Both the position numbers and the translations under genes were made by a program. From Accumulibacter sp036625275 (GTDB taxonomy: Bacteria > Pseudomonadota > Gammaproteobacteria > Burkholderiales > Rhodocyclaceae): a stretch of 64,000 bases of DNA. This document shows positions 43,514 to 52,470 of this stretch, one piece after another. The notes under the pieces are model-generated. The model was not told where the DNA came from. It saw only the letters and a program-made list of their open reading frames with translations, and searched no databases. Where the stretch lies: NCBI RefSeq assembly GCF_036625275.1, contig NZ_JAZKUD010000007.1, positions 1-64,000 of the forward strand. The letters run 5' to 3'. Within the stretch, counting starts at the first letter, position 1; each line of letters begins with the position of its first letter.

Positions 43514-43584
43514 CCTCCAGACCCCCTTGCGCAAGAACATGGCGGACTCGCGCCCCCTATCCCTCGTGGCTTTTCATTGTAGTC

Positions 43585-43604
43585 ATTCCCGCGAAAGCGG
43601 GAAT
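43585..43604. repeat. attcccgc-gaaa-gcgggaat short palindromic repeat
   Basis: A perfect 8-bp stem with a GAAA tetraloop, flanked by gtc and cca. This is a short repeat widespread between genes of many proteobacteria. It sits between the convergent lipoprotein and yicC genes, where it may also act as a transcription end. Confidence 0.75.
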
Positions 43605-43645
43605 CCATTATGGCTTCTTGGAGCGGTAATGCACCCCAAGAAACA

Positions 43646-44512
43646 CTACTCCAGATTCTGGATCTGCTCCCGCATCTGTTCGATCAGCAGCTTGAACTCG
43701 ATCGCAGTCTGCGAAACTTCCGTAATGAGCGATTTGGAACCGAGCGTATTGGCCTCGCGATTGAGTTCCTGCATCAGGAAATCGAGTCGTTTGCCGCTCG
43801 TACCGCCGGTCTTGAGTACCCGCTCGACTTCATCGAGATGGGTCGACAAGCGCGCCAGTTCCTCGGCAACGTCGATGCGCGCAGCAAAAACCGCAACTTC
43901 CTGACGGATTCGTTCATCGTCGACCCATTGCACGGCGTCCAGCAAGCGCTGCCTGAGCTTCTCGTTGAATGATGCCTGTGCCACCGGAATGCGTGGCCCG
44001 ACTTCGTGCACCAGGGCACGCATGCGGCCAACCTTTTCAAGAATCACCACCGCGAGTTTTTCTCCCTCGCGTGCCCGACTCGCTGTGAAATCATCGAGGG
44101 CCTCGCCGGCCAACGTCAGACAGGCCGGGAGCGCGGTCTCGACATCGACACTTTCATCACCAAAAATCGCCGGCCAGTTGAGGATGTCGCTCACGCTCAG
44201 CGGAGCGGCCAAGGGCAGGATGCTGCGAATCTGGGTGTCGAACGACCTGAGGCGTTCAAGCAGATCGGCATTCAGGCAAAGCGGTTGCGCATTCCTTCTT
44301 TCCGGAACAAAGCTGACCCGGCATTCGAGTTTTCCGCGGTGGATGCGCGCACCGATCAGTTCTTTCAACGCCGGTTCGACGATGCGCAATTCGTCACAAA
44401 CCCGAAATTGGCAATCCAGGTAGCGTGAATTGACACTTTTCAATTCGATGTGCAATTCCCCGCCGCGGACGGTGCGCGTTCTGGCAGCATAGCCGGTCAT
44501 GCTATAAATCAT
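43646..44512 (-). CDS. yicC: YicC-family endoribonuclease
   Basis: The 288-residue protein has the YicC N-terminal domain starting MIYSMTGYAARTRTVRGGEL, the conserved LKSVNSRYLDCQFR, and the C-terminal DUF1732 block GKRLDFLMQELNREANTLGS followed by FKLLIEQMREQIQNLE. E. coli YicC is reported as an endoribonuclease that affects small RNA stability. ATG 44512 is chosen at the conserved MxYSMTGYA; the frame is open further to 44548. It is divergent from the protein kinase gene. Confidence 0.92.
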   Translation of the reverse strand: MIYSMTGYAARTRTVRGGELHIELKSVNSRYLDCQFRVCDELRIVEPALKELIGARIHRGKLECRVSFVPERRNAQPLCLNADLLERLRSFDTQIRSILPLAAPLSVSDILNWPAIFGDESVDVETALPACLTLAGEALDDFTASRAREGEKLAVVILEKVGRMRALVHEVGPRIPVAQASFNEKLRQRLLDAVQWVDDERIRQEVAVFAARIDVAEELARLSTHLDEVERVLKTGGTSGKRLDFLMQELNREANTLGSKSLITEVSQTAIEFKLLIEQMREQIQNLE

Positions 44513-44597
44513 TGAAATCCTGACACCTAAAAGATTTTGAATGAGCAACCGGCTTTACAGTTCACCGCAAAAAACCGGACAATGGGAAACCATGTGA

Positions 44598-45569
44598 ATG
44601 ATAGCCCTGACACGGATGGTGCAACAAGCGAACCAACCCCTTCCCGCCGGTTTCCAGCTCGATGAATATTCCATCGAGCATCAGCTGTCGATGGGAGGCT
44701 TTTCGATCGTCTACGTGGCTACCGACGCACAGGGAAAGCGCGTCGCCATCAAGGAGTACCTGCCCAATACGCTGGCCTTGCGCAGTGAGGGGCAGACCGC
44801 TCCGGTCATCAGTGAAGATCATCTGCCGGCTTTTCGCTACGGCATGAAATGCTTTTTCGAGGAAGGTCGGACACTGGCCGCGCTTTCCCACCCTAACGTC
44901 ATTCGCGTGCTGAATTTTTTTCGTGCCAACGATACGGTCTACATGGTGATGGAGTACGAAAGCGGCCATACCCTGCAGGAGCTGATCCAGAAGAACCGCG
45001 CCGGAGTCACCGAGAACTTCATTCGCAATGTGTTCACCAAGATGCTCAACGGCCTGCGCGAGGTACATGCACACCGGCTGCTGCATCTCGACCTCAAACC
45101 GTCGAACATCTATATGCGCAACAGCCACATCCCGGTGCTGATCGACTTCGGCGCGGCCCGCCAGACGCTGGCTTCTGACACGCCAATGCTCAAGCCGATG
45201 TATACCCCCGGCTTTGCCTCTCCCGAACACTACTGCCAGCGAGACCTGCTCGGCCCGTGGAGCGACATTTACAGTGTTGGCGCCTCGATGTATGCCTGCA
45301 TCTCCGGCAATACACCGCAACCGGCCAACGAGCGCCTTGAAAAGGATCGGATGATACCCGCCATGGTCCGCTGGGAAGGACAATACTCGGATCAATTGCT
45401 CGAAACCATCGACTGGTGTCTGTGCCTGAACCATCGCTACCGGCCGCAAAGCGTCTTTGCGCTGCAGAAAGCGCTCACCGAGCCGGTCATCACTTCCACT
45501 GCACCTCCAAGCCCGCAGCAGAAGGACTCCTGGCTGTTGCAGGTAGTCGGCAAATTCAAGAAAACCTAG
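44598..45569 (+). CDS. Serine/threonine protein kinase
   Basis: The 323-residue protein is a Hanks-type kinase: Gly-rich loop SMGGFSIVYVATDAQG, ATP-lysine in RVAIKEYLP, catalytic loop LLHLDLKPSNIYMR, DFG in LIDFGAARQTL, and the activation end YTPGFASPEHYCQ. No membrane segment or sensor domain is seen, so it is a cytoplasmic kinase. A PP2C phosphatase follows 6 bases after it. The pair is likely one operon in which phosphorylation and reversal act on common targets. The targets are not apparent. Confidence 0.92.
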   Translation: MIALTRMVQQANQPLPAGFQLDEYSIEHQLSMGGFSIVYVATDAQGKRVAIKEYLPNTLALRSEGQTAPVISEDHLPAFRYGMKCFFEEGRTLAALSHPNVIRVLNFFRANDTVYMVMEYESGHTLQELIQKNRAGVTENFIRNVFTKMLNGLREVHAHRLLHLDLKPSNIYMRNSHIPVLIDFGAARQTLASDTPMLKPMYTPGFASPEHYCQRDLLGPWSDIYSVGASMYACISGNTPQPANERLEKDRMIPAMVRWEGQYSDQLLETIDWCLCLNHRYRPQSVFALQKALTEPVITSTAPPSPQQKDSWLLQVVGKFKKT

Positions 45570-45575
45570 GGGATT

Positions 45576-46505
45576 ATGAAATTCAGCATCTACCAGGAAA
45601 GCCGTACCGGCATGCGCGCCAATAACGAAGACCGGCTGGCTTACTGCTACTCACGGGAAGCCTTGCTGATGGTCGTCGCCGATGGCATGGGTGGTCACTA
45701 TTATGGTGAAGTCGCAGCCCAGATCGCGGTGCAGACGCTGACCGAGGCATTCACGCACGAATTCAAGCCACGCATGCGTGACCCCTTCCTGTTTCTGCAG
45801 AATGGGATGATCAACGCCCACCGGGCCATTGTCGACTATACCGAAAGGCATCATCTGGTTGACTCGCCGCGTACTACCTGCGTCGCCTGTATCGTGCAGA
45901 ACAACATCGCATACTGGGTGCACTCGGGCGATTCACGGCTATATCTGCTGCGTAACGGCAAGGTGTTGGCGCAGACCAGGGATCACTCGCGTGTTCGACA
46001 ATTATTCGATCAGGGGGTGATCAGCGAAGAACAAATGGCCGTTCACCCCGACCGCCACAAAATCTACGGCTGTCTGGGTGGCCAGCAAAAGCCGGAAATC
46101 GAGTATTCCCGCAAGACCACCCTGGAAGCGGGAGATGTCCTGGCGCTGTGCACGGATGGCGTATGGGGTGTGCTCCCCGCCGGCACCCTGGCACTTTCCC
46201 TGAAGACCGCCGATCTGGCGTATGCCGTGCCGCTGCTGCTGAACGACGCGCAAGTCCGCGGCGGTTCGCACGCCGACAACCTGTCGATGATCGCCGTGCG
46301 CTGGGGAGACAGTTACAGCGATCAGAGCAGCGGCGGGAGCGGTACGAGTGGCCTGATCTCCACCAAGACCATGCCGAAAGACTCGATCACCAAGATCATC
46401 GACGAATTCGGACGCCGCCAGACCAGCAAGACCGACCTCTCCGAGGAGGAGATTGAACTCGCCATCGAAGAGATCCGCTCGACCATCCAGAAGTACACCA
46501 AATAA
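45576..46505 (+). CDS. PP2C-family serine/threonine phosphatase
   Basis: The 309-residue protein has the PP2C metal-binding motifs: MRANNEDRLAYCYS, VVADGMGGHYYGE, HSGDSRLYLL, ALCTDGVWGVL and SHADNLSMIAVRW. After the catalytic domain (about residue 250) comes a 60-residue tail, DSITKIIDEFGRRQTSK then DLSEEEIELAIEEIRSTIQK, predicted helical and not part of the fold. It is probably cytoplasmic and reverses the action of the adjacent kinase. It ends 12 bases before rph. Confidence 0.92.
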   Translation: MKFSIYQESRTGMRANNEDRLAYCYSREALLMVVADGMGGHYYGEVAAQIAVQTLTEAFTHEFKPRMRDPFLFLQNGMINAHRAIVDYTERHHLVDSPRTTCVACIVQNNIAYWVHSGDSRLYLLRNGKVLAQTRDHSRVRQLFDQGVISEEQMAVHPDRHKIYGCLGGQQKPEIEYSRKTTLEAGDVLALCTDGVWGVLPAGTLALSLKTADLAYAVPLLLNDAQVRGGSHADNLSMIAVRWGDSYSDQSSGGSGTSGLISTKTMPKDSITKIIDEFGRRQTSKTDLSEEEIELAIEEIRSTIQKYTK

Positions 46506-46517
46506 GGAGGGACCCGC

Positions 46518-47234
46518 ATGCGCCTCGGCAAACGCCTGGCCTCACAGTTGCGCCAGGTACGGATCATGCGCCGCTTTACTCGCCACGCCGAAGGCTCGGT
46601 ACTGATCGAAATCGGCGATACCCGCGTCCTGTGCACGGCCAGCGTCGAAGAGTCGGTACCGCCCTTTCTGCGCGGTCGCGGCCAGGGCTGGGTCACCGCC
46701 GAATACGGCATGCTGCCGCGGTCGACGCACACACGCACGGGACGTGAGGCGGCGAAGGGCAAGCAAAGCGGTCGCACCCAGGAAATCCAGCGCCTGATCG
46801 GTCGCGCGCTGCGTGCGGTGACCGATTTGAAAAGGCTCGGCGAACGCCAGATCACGCTCGACTGCGACGTCCTGCAGGCCGACGGCGGCACGCGTTGCGC
46901 TGCGATCACCGGCGCCTGGCTGGCGCTCAACGACGCCTGTGAGCACTTGCTGAGCCAGGGCAAGATCAGCGAAAACCCGCTGCGTGATCAGGTCGCCGCG
47001 ATTTCAGTCGGGATCTACCAGGGCACAGCCATTCTCGACCTCGACTACGCCGAGGACGCCCACTGCGACACCGACATGAACGTGGTGATGACCGGCCGGC
47101 AAGGCATCGTCGAGGTACAGGGGACCGCCGAAGGCGACCCCTTCACGCGCGTACAGATGAACGAGTTGCTGGACCTCGCTGCGGCCGGCATCGGTGAGCT
47201 GCTGGTGCAGCAGAAAGCGGCCCTACTCTCATGA
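46518..47234 (+). CDS. rph: Ribonuclease PH
   Basis: RNase PH trims 3' ends of tRNA precursors using phosphate. The 238-residue product begins MRLGKRLASQLRQVRIMRRF and has GRGQGWVTAEYGMLPRSTHT, RAVTDLKRLGERQITLDCDV and the phosphate-binding region ADGGTRCAAITGAWLAL. It has a good aaggagg site. It overlaps rdgB by four bases (ATGA). rph-rdgB-hemW is a conserved order in betaproteobacteria. Confidence 0.96.
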   Translation: MRLGKRLASQLRQVRIMRRFTRHAEGSVLIEIGDTRVLCTASVEESVPPFLRGRGQGWVTAEYGMLPRSTHTRTGREAAKGKQSGRTQEIQRLIGRALRAVTDLKRLGERQITLDCDVLQADGGTRCAAITGAWLALNDACEHLLSQGKISENPLRDQVAAISVGIYQGTAILDLDYAEDAHCDTDMNVVMTGRQGIVEVQGTAEGDPFTRVQMNELLDLAAAGIGELLVQQKAALLS

Positions 47235-47836
47235 AACTTGTCCTGGCTTCAAACAATACTAAGAAACTCAAGGAACTCGACGCGATTCTCGCACCGCTGG
47301 ACTGGCAACTCATTCCCCAGGGCGAGTTGGGCGTTCCTGAGGCCGAAGAACCGCATGGCACCTTCGTCGAGAATGCCCTGGCCAAGGCGCGCCACGCGTC
47401 ACGCCTGACTGGCCTGCCGGCGCTGGCCGACGACTCGGGCCTCTGTGTCGACGCTTTTGGCGGCGCTCCAGGGGTGCAGTCCGCCCGCTACGCCGGCGAA
47501 CCCAGGTCGGATTCCCGCAACAATCAGAAACTGCTCTCCGAACTCGGCAACCACACTCAGCGCACGGCTCACTTCGTTTCGTTGATCGTTTTTGTTCGTC
47601 ACGCCGGCGATCCGCAACCGATCATTGCCGAAGGAGAATGGCACGGCGAAATTCTCCCGGCAGCACGCGGTGACGATGGCTTTGGCTACGATCCGCTGTT
47701 CTATATCCGCGAACTCGACCGGACCGCAGCGGAACTCGACGCCGCCGAAAAGAACCGCCGTTCGCACCGGGGCCAGGCGCTCGCCCGCCTCGTCGAACGC
47801 CTGCAAGCGCGCGCGCAACTTTCACCTCCACGCTGA
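47231..47836 (+). CDS. rdgB: dITP/XTP pyrophosphatase
   Basis: RdgB cleans the nucleotide pool by converting dITP and XTP to monophosphates. The 201-residue product begins MKLVLASNNTKKLKELDAIL (the substrate-binding S-N-N-x-x-K). It has LADDSGLCVDAFGGAPGVQS with the catalytic Asp, and GDDGFGYDPLFYI with SHRGQALARL near the end. All positions expected in the family are seen. It is joined to rph by ATGA and to hemW by TGATG. Confidence 0.96.
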   Translation: MKLVLASNNTKKLKELDAILAPLDWQLIPQGELGVPEAEEPHGTFVENALAKARHASRLTGLPALADDSGLCVDAFGGAPGVQSARYAGEPRSDSRNNQKLLSELGNHTQRTAHFVSLIVFVRHAGDPQPIIAEGEWHGEILPAARGDDGFGYDPLFYIRELDRTAAELDAAEKNRRSHRGQALARLVERLQARAQLSPPR

Positions 47837-49089
47837 TGCCCGGCAGCCGAAGCCGCAGGGTCATTCCTTTGCTGCCGCAGGCGTGCCTGGCGGCAGCAAA
47901 GGACCCCACACCGCGATTTCGCAGCCCGCCGCCGCTCTCGCTTTACGTCCACATCCCGTGGTGCGTGCAGAAGTGCCCCTACTGCGATTTCAACTCGCAT
48001 TCGCTGCAGGTGGCCAGCAGCACCGCGGCGCCGATGGCGATCCCCGAAAGTGACTACCTGGCGGCCCTGATCGCCGACCTTGAGTCGGCGCTGCCGCTGG
48101 TCTGGGGACGCCGTATCGACAGTCTCTTTTTGGGTGGCGGGACGCCCAGCCTGCTCTCGGGCGCGGGGCTCGATCAACTCCTGGCCGCACTGCGTAGCCG
48201 CCTGCCCTTCCTGCCGGGTGCCGAGATCACGCTCGAAGCCAATCCGGGCACCGTTGAAGCGGCCCGCTTTGCAGCCTTTCGCGACGCCGGGATCAACCGC
48301 CTGTCGCTCGGCATTCAGAGCTTCAACCCACAGCATCTCAAGGCGCTCGGTCGCATCCACGACGATCACCAGGCGCGACGCGCGATCACGATCGCCGCCA
48401 GCCATTTCGACAATTTCAATCTCGACCTGATGTACGGTCTGCCCGGGCAGACGCTGAACGAGGCGCTGGCCGACCTCGACGCGGCGCTGGCGTTCTCACC
48501 ACCGCACCTGTCCTGCTATCAACTGACCATCGAAGCGAATACCGCTTTCGCCGCCAGGCCACCGGCACTGCCCGCAGACGACCTGTGTGCCGACATGCAG
48601 GACGCCATCGAGGCCAGGCTGGCAGCAGCCGGCTACCTGCATTACGAAACCTCGGCCTTCGCAAGACCTGGCCGACAGTGCCAGCACAACCTCAACTACT
48701 GGCATTTTGGCGACTATCTGGGAATTGGTGCCGGCGCGCATGGCAAGCTGACGCTGCACGATCGCGTGCTGCGCCAGATGCGCTGGAAAGGACCGGCGCA
48801 GTATCTGGCCCAGGTGGCCGCCGGGATGCCGGTGCAGGAAGAGTTTGCCGTTGCTGCCGCGGATTTGCCGTTCGAGTTCATGCTTAACGCGCTGCGCCTG
48901 GTACAGGGCTTCGACGCACAGCTCTTCGAGTCACGGACTGCGCTGTCGCTGTTCAGCATCGAGGGCAAGCTGCGACAGGCCGAACAGGAAGGACTGATCG
49001 AACGCCGACAGCAGCGCATCGCCCCGAGCGAGCACGGCCGACGCTTTCTCAATCGCCTACTGGTGAATTTCCTGGCCGACGCGGGGTGA
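47836..49089 (+). CDS. hemW: Radical-SAM heme chaperone HemW
   Basis: HemW (once taken for oxygen-independent coproporphyrinogen oxidase) binds heme and a 4Fe-4S cluster and delivers heme to respiratory enzymes. The 417-residue product has PLSLYVHIPWCVQKCPYCDF, whose C-x-x-x-C-x-x-C motif has the C-x-F ending of HemW. GGGTPSLLSG and LSLGIQSFNPQHLKALGR follow. It lacks the fourth Cys of HemN. The start ATG shares a base with the rdgB stop. The first 35 residues are longer than usual, so an internal start is possible. The last 41 bases overlap the convergent ankyrin gene. Confidence 0.93.
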   Translation: MPGSRSRRVIPLLPQACLAAAKDPTPRFRSPPPLSLYVHIPWCVQKCPYCDFNSHSLQVASSTAAPMAIPESDYLAALIADLESALPLVWGRRIDSLFLGGGTPSLLSGAGLDQLLAALRSRLPFLPGAEITLEANPGTVEAARFAAFRDAGINRLSLGIQSFNPQHLKALGRIHDDHQARRAITIAASHFDNFNLDLMYGLPGQTLNEALADLDAALAFSPPHLSCYQLTIEANTAFAARPPALPADDLCADMQDAIEARLAAAGYLHYETSAFARPGRQCQHNLNYWHFGDYLGIGAGAHGKLTLHDRVLRQMRWKGPAQYLAQVAAGMPVQEEFAVAAADLPFEFMLNALRLVQGFDAQLFESRTALSLFSIEGKLRQAEQEGLIERRQQRIAPSEHGRRFLNRLLVNFLADAG

Positions 49090-50035
49090 CGACCAACTGC
49101 GCGCGTTCGGCACCAGGCTGCGCGCGGCGAGCAGTGATCACCATCGAGCGCGGCACATAGGGGCGTGGCATCGGCCGCTGTGCCAGCGGGACCGAACTGA
49201 CCCGCAACTCATTGACCGCGGCGCGCAGTTTCTTGTGCAGCTCCTCGCTCGGCCGTCCCTCGGCTTCCGCAAGACGAATCTCCTTGAGAATCGCGTCGAT
49301 TGTCGGCGTGACCGCAGCCGAGCGTGTCGCTTCGCCAAAGCTCTCCTTCGGCGCCTTGACGGCAATCGCGAAATCCTCTGGCGACGAAATCATTTTCGCC
49401 AGCCGCAGGTGATCGTAGCGCATGGCCATGGTCAGAGCAGAATCACCCCAGTCGCTCTGGAGTTTCGGATTGGCGCCCGCCTCGAGCAAACCGCGCGCCA
49501 GATTCTCGTGGCCTTCACGAGCCGCCATCATCAAGGGCGTAGCCCCGTTCGGGGCACGCGCATTGACATTGGCACCACGCGCCAGCAGATCGTTGACCAC
49601 CTTTTCATGGCCATTGAAGACTGCGTAGTGCAGAGCTCCCCACTGGTTACCGATACGTTCGAGCGGCGCACCGCGATCAAGCAACCATTTGACGGCCTCC
49701 TGATGCCCACCCCAGGCCGCCAGTTGCAGCGCTTGTTCGCCATGACGATTGGTCTGCCGCAGATCGGCACCGCGTTCGACGAACAGTGCCATCATGTCGA
49801 TCTGGCCATACCAGGCCGCGACCATCAGACCCGTCCCGATGTGCGCTGCCTGGTACTCCGGATTCAGTCCCTCGTCGAGCCAGCGCTTGACGGTGCGCAG
49901 ATCGCCCCGTTCGACGGCATATTCAAAGGTGATGGGATCGGGTAGCGATGCCCAGGCTGACGCCGGCGCAGTCAGGGCCAGCAGGCAGCACAGGAGCAAG
50001 GTCCGGTGGCTGAATGGCTTGATCAAAAGCTTCAC
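49049..50035 (-). CDS. Exported ankyrin-repeat protein
   Basis: The product of about 328 residues has a signal peptide (FSHRTLLLCCLLALTAPASA) and then at least five ankyrin repeats: LRTVKRWLDEGLNPEYQ, GADLRQTNRHGEQALQLAAW, LLDRGAPLERIGNQWGALHY, LLARGANVNARAPNGATPLM and LLEAGANPKLQSDWGDSALT. A linker follows with IDAILKEIRLAEAEGRPSEE and a basic, Pro-rich tail. It binds an unknown periplasmic partner. A GTG at 50035 is used because it starts the signal peptide; the frame continues upstream to 50098. The 3' end overlaps hemW by 41 bases. Confidence 0.8.
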   Translation of the reverse strand: MKLLIKPFSHRTLLLCCLLALTAPASAWASLPDPITFEYAVERGDLRTVKRWLDEGLNPEYQAAHIGTGLMVAAWYGQIDMMALFVERGADLRQTNRHGEQALQLAAWGGHQEAVKWLLDRGAPLERIGNQWGALHYAVFNGHEKVVNDLLARGANVNARAPNGATPLMMAAREGHENLARGLLEAGANPKLQSDWGDSALTMAMRYDHLRLAKMISSPEDFAIAVKAPKESFGEATRSAAVTPTIDAILKEIRLAEAEGRPSEELHKKLRAAVNELRVSSVPLAQRPMPRPYVPRSMVITARRAQPGAERAQLVVTPRRPGNSPVGD

Positions 50036-50123
50036 ACGCGTTCTCCATTCCGATTCGACAGATACCTTTGCAAAACCCTGCGCCCGTGCCTGCCGCACGG
50101 TTTTGCTTCACAATGTCAGATCC

Positions 50124-50651
50124 ATGATGCTGCCTTGCCTGCCCTTTGCCATCGCTCTCTCGCTCGCCCTGCACGCCGGGGTGCTGTTTTGGGATGCCCG
50201 CAAACTCAGCCTGCCACCGGCTCCGCCGCCGATCGAGGCATCCCTGCAGCCACCGGCGCCTTCCCCTGTGCGCAACAACGAGCCGCTGCTGAAAAATACG
50301 CTCATCAATGACCCGGCCCTGGTCAAGGCGGTACCCCCTGCCTCACCGGCTGCTCGTGCGCTGCCGCCAACTGTCAGAGCGGTGGCGAGGCACCAGATCG
50401 AGGCCGCACAGCGCAAATTGTCGCAGCACCTCTACTACCCGCCCGCAGCCGTCGCCCGCGGCCTCGAAGGCGAAGTGCGCCTGCTGCTGACGATTACCGA
50501 CGACGGCAGCATCAGCGACGTCGTCATCGCCGCCAGCAGTGGCCATGCCCTCCTCGACCAGGCGGCGGTGAAAGCGGCTTACGCGATGGGGCGTATTGGC
50601 TGGGCGAATTCACGCGAATTCATTCTGCCGGTCATCTTCCGCCTGGAGTGA
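50124..50651 (+). CDS. TonB-like energy-transducing protein
   Basis: The 175-residue product has an N-terminal membrane anchor (MMLPCLPFAIALSLALHAGV) and a Pro-rich linker (LPPAPPPIEASLQPPAPSPV). The C-terminal TonB fold contains LSQHLYYPPAAVARGLEGEV, LLLTITDDGSISDVVIAASS and LDQAAVKAAYAM. It would span the periplasm and pass ExbB/ExbD energy to an outer-membrane receptor. No exbB, exbD or receptor gene is adjacent. It is divergent from the ankyrin gene and its 3' end overlaps the convergent trmB by 42 bases. Confidence 0.82.
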   Translation: MMLPCLPFAIALSLALHAGVLFWDARKLSLPPAPPPIEASLQPPAPSPVRNNEPLLKNTLINDPALVKAVPPASPAARALPPTVRAVARHQIEAAQRKLSQHLYYPPAAVARGLEGEVRLLLTITDDGSISDVVIAASSGHALLDQAAVKAAYAMGRIGWANSREFILPVIFRLE

Positions 50652-51377
50652 ATCCAGCCGACGGCGAAATACCAGGTCCCAGACGCCGTGCCCAAGCCGC
50701 CGGCCGCGCTGCTCGAACCTGGTCTGCGGGCGATGTTCCGGGCGCGGCGCATAACCGGATGCCGTATTCTCGAGCAGCGTTTCGGCCGAGAGCACGGCCA
50801 ACATTTGCTGCGCATAATCTTCCCAATCGGTCGCGCAATGAAGATAGCCGCCCGGCTGCAGGCGGCTGGCGAGCAGCGCTACAAACGGCGCTTGCAGCAG
50901 CCGCCGCTTGTGGTGGCGTACCTTCGGCCAGGGATCGGGAAAAAAGATGTGCGCCCCGGCGAGCGACCCCGGCACCAGCATGTCACGCAGCACGTCGACG
51001 GCATCGTGCTGAATGATGCGCTGATTGTGCAGGGATTTCTCGGCGACCAGTTTGCACAGACTGCCGACACCCGGCGTGTGGACTTCGATGCCGAGATAGT
51101 CGTTTTCAGGATGCAGGGCAGCAATCGCGGCCGAAGTCTCGCCCATGCCGAAACCGATTTCAAGAATCCGAGGGGCCACGCGGCCAAACAGCGCATCGAG
51201 ATCGAGGCGTGCCGCCGCGTAAGGAACGCCGACCTTCGCCATCATCTCTTGATGATAGCGCTGCTGGGCATTCGACATCCGCCCCTGACGGCGGACGAAG
51301 CTGCGAATATGCCCGGCCCGCACCACCGTATTGGCGTCAGTACCTGCGCCCGCATCTGGGTCCCTCTCTGCGCTCAT
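50610..51377 (-). CDS. trmB: tRNA (guanine-N7)-methyltransferase
   Basis: TrmB methylates G46 of tRNA to m7G. The 255-residue product has HIRSFVRRQGRMSNAQQRYH near the start, the S-adenosylmethionine motif ILEIGFGMGETSAAIAA, the conserved FFPDPWPKVRHHKRRL and the end region TRFEQRGRRLGHGVWDLVFR. I choose ATG 51377 (MSAERDPDAG); GTG codons closer to HIRSF are possible. The frame stays open to 51932, but that stretch is antisense to thiG. thiG ends 65 bases upstream, in the same direction. Confidence 0.94.
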   Translation of the reverse strand: MSAERDPDAGAGTDANTVVRAGHIRSFVRRQGRMSNAQQRYHQEMMAKVGVPYAAARLDLDALFGRVAPRILEIGFGMGETSAAIAALHPENDYLGIEVHTPGVGSLCKLVAEKSLHNQRIIQHDAVDVLRDMLVPGSLAGAHIFFPDPWPKVRHHKRRLLQAPFVALLASRLQPGGYLHCATDWEDYAQQMLAVLSAETLLENTASGYAPRPEHRPQTRFEQRGRRLGHGVWDLVFRRRLDSLQAEDDRQNEFA

Positions 51378-51442
51378 GCCCGCGCCCAAATCAACGCCGG
51401 CTTCCAGACCCGCCTGCACGCAGTCCTGCACCGCCATCATGC

Positions 51443-52237
51443 CTAGGACCCGATCAGGCCGCTGGTCGGTGACGAAGGGTCTGCCGAATAGTACTTGCGC
51501 GGCATCCGCCCGGCGAGAAAGGCCTCGCGTCCGGCCTCGACGGCTTTTTTCATGGCGCTGGCCATCAGCAGCGAATCGCGGGCGTGCGCGATGGCGGTAT
51601 TCATCAGTACCCCGTCGCAACCGAGTTCCATTGCAATCGCGGCATCCGAAGCGGTGCCGACGCCAGCATCGACGAGCACCGGCACCCTGGCGTTGTCGAT
51701 GATCAGACGCAAGTTCCAGGGATTGACGATCCCCATCCCCGAGCCGATCAACGAAGCCAGCGGCATCACCGCCACGCAGCCGATCTCTTCGAGCATTCTC
51801 GCCTGGATCGGATCGTCGGCGCAGTAGACCATCACCTCGAAGCCCTCCTTGACCAGCGTCTCGGCGGCCTTGAGCGTTTCCGGCATGTTTGGAAACAGAC
51901 TGGTCGGATCGCCGAGCACTTCCAGCTTGCACAATGCATGTCCTTCGAGCAGCTCGCGCGCCAGCCGCAGCGTGCGCACTGCGTCCGCTGCGGTGTAGCA
52001 GCCGGCGGTATTCGGCAGAATCGTGAATTGCGAAGGTGGCAGCACGTCGAGCAGGTTTGGCTCGCCGTCATTCTGGCCAATGTTGGTACGGCGAATCGCG
52101 ACAGTCACAATCTCGGCCCCGGAGGCGTCGATGGCGGCACGAGTTTCCGCGAAGTCCTTGTACTTGCCGGTACCGACGAGCAGGCGCGAGCGGTAGATCC
52201 TGCCGGCGACCGTCAGGCTGTGTGGGGAAGATGGCAT
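51443..52237 (-). CDS. thiG: Thiazole synthase
   Basis: ThiG forms the thiazole ring of thiamine from deoxyxylulose phosphate, dehydroglycine and ThiS thiocarboxylate. The 264-residue TIM barrel begins LTVAGRIYRSRLLVGTGKYK. It has the Schiff-base lysine in CKLEVLGD, then VMPLASLIGSGMGIVNPWN and VDAGVGTASDAAIAMELGCD. ATG 52237 is chosen by family length. thiS, which supplies the sulfur carrier, ends 32 bases upstream, so thiS-thiG are probably co-transcribed. trmB follows in the same direction. Confidence 0.95.
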   Translation of the reverse strand: MPSSPHSLTVAGRIYRSRLLVGTGKYKDFAETRAAIDASGAEIVTVAIRRTNIGQNDGEPNLLDVLPPSQFTILPNTAGCYTAADAVRTLRLARELLEGHALCKLEVLGDPTSLFPNMPETLKAAETLVKEGFEVMVYCADDPIQARMLEEIGCVAVMPLASLIGSGMGIVNPWNLRLIIDNARVPVLVDAGVGTASDAAIAMELGCDGVLMNTAIAHARDSLLMASAMKKAVEAGREAFLAGRMPRKYYSADPSSPTSGLIGS

Positions 52238-52269
52238 GTGTCTTTCGCTTGAGAGCAAGTCAATGAGTC

Positions 52270-52470
52270 TCAACCGCCACCGACGGCAACGACGATCTCG
52301 ATCCGGTCACCATCGGCCAGCATCGTTTCGCCATGCCGGCCGCGCGCAACGATTTCACCGTTGCGTTCGACGGCGATGCGTTTGCCGGCGTGGTTCAAGG
52401 TCAGCACGAGTTCGGCCACCGTCAGCGGCGAAGAAAATTGGCGGCTTTCGCCGTTGATCAGGATTTCCAT
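52270..52470 (-). CDS. thiS: Sulfur carrier protein ThiS
   Basis: ThiS is a ubiquitin-fold carrier whose C-terminal glycine is turned into a thiocarboxylate by ThiF and a cysteine desulfurase. The 66-residue product begins MEILINGESRQFSSPLTVAE and ends IEIVVAVGGG, with the needed terminal Gly-Gly. It lies directly before thiG on the same strand. The activating enzyme ThiF is not in this window. Confidence 0.93.
   Translation of the reverse strand: MEILINGESRQFSSPLTVAELVLTLNHAGKRIAVERNGEIVARGRHGETMLADGDRIEIVVAVGGG

Noticed and set aside
43585..43604. Dedicated terminator for yicC
   Set aside because: It is a widespread short palindromic repeat and lacks a T run; a terminating effect is possible but not specific.
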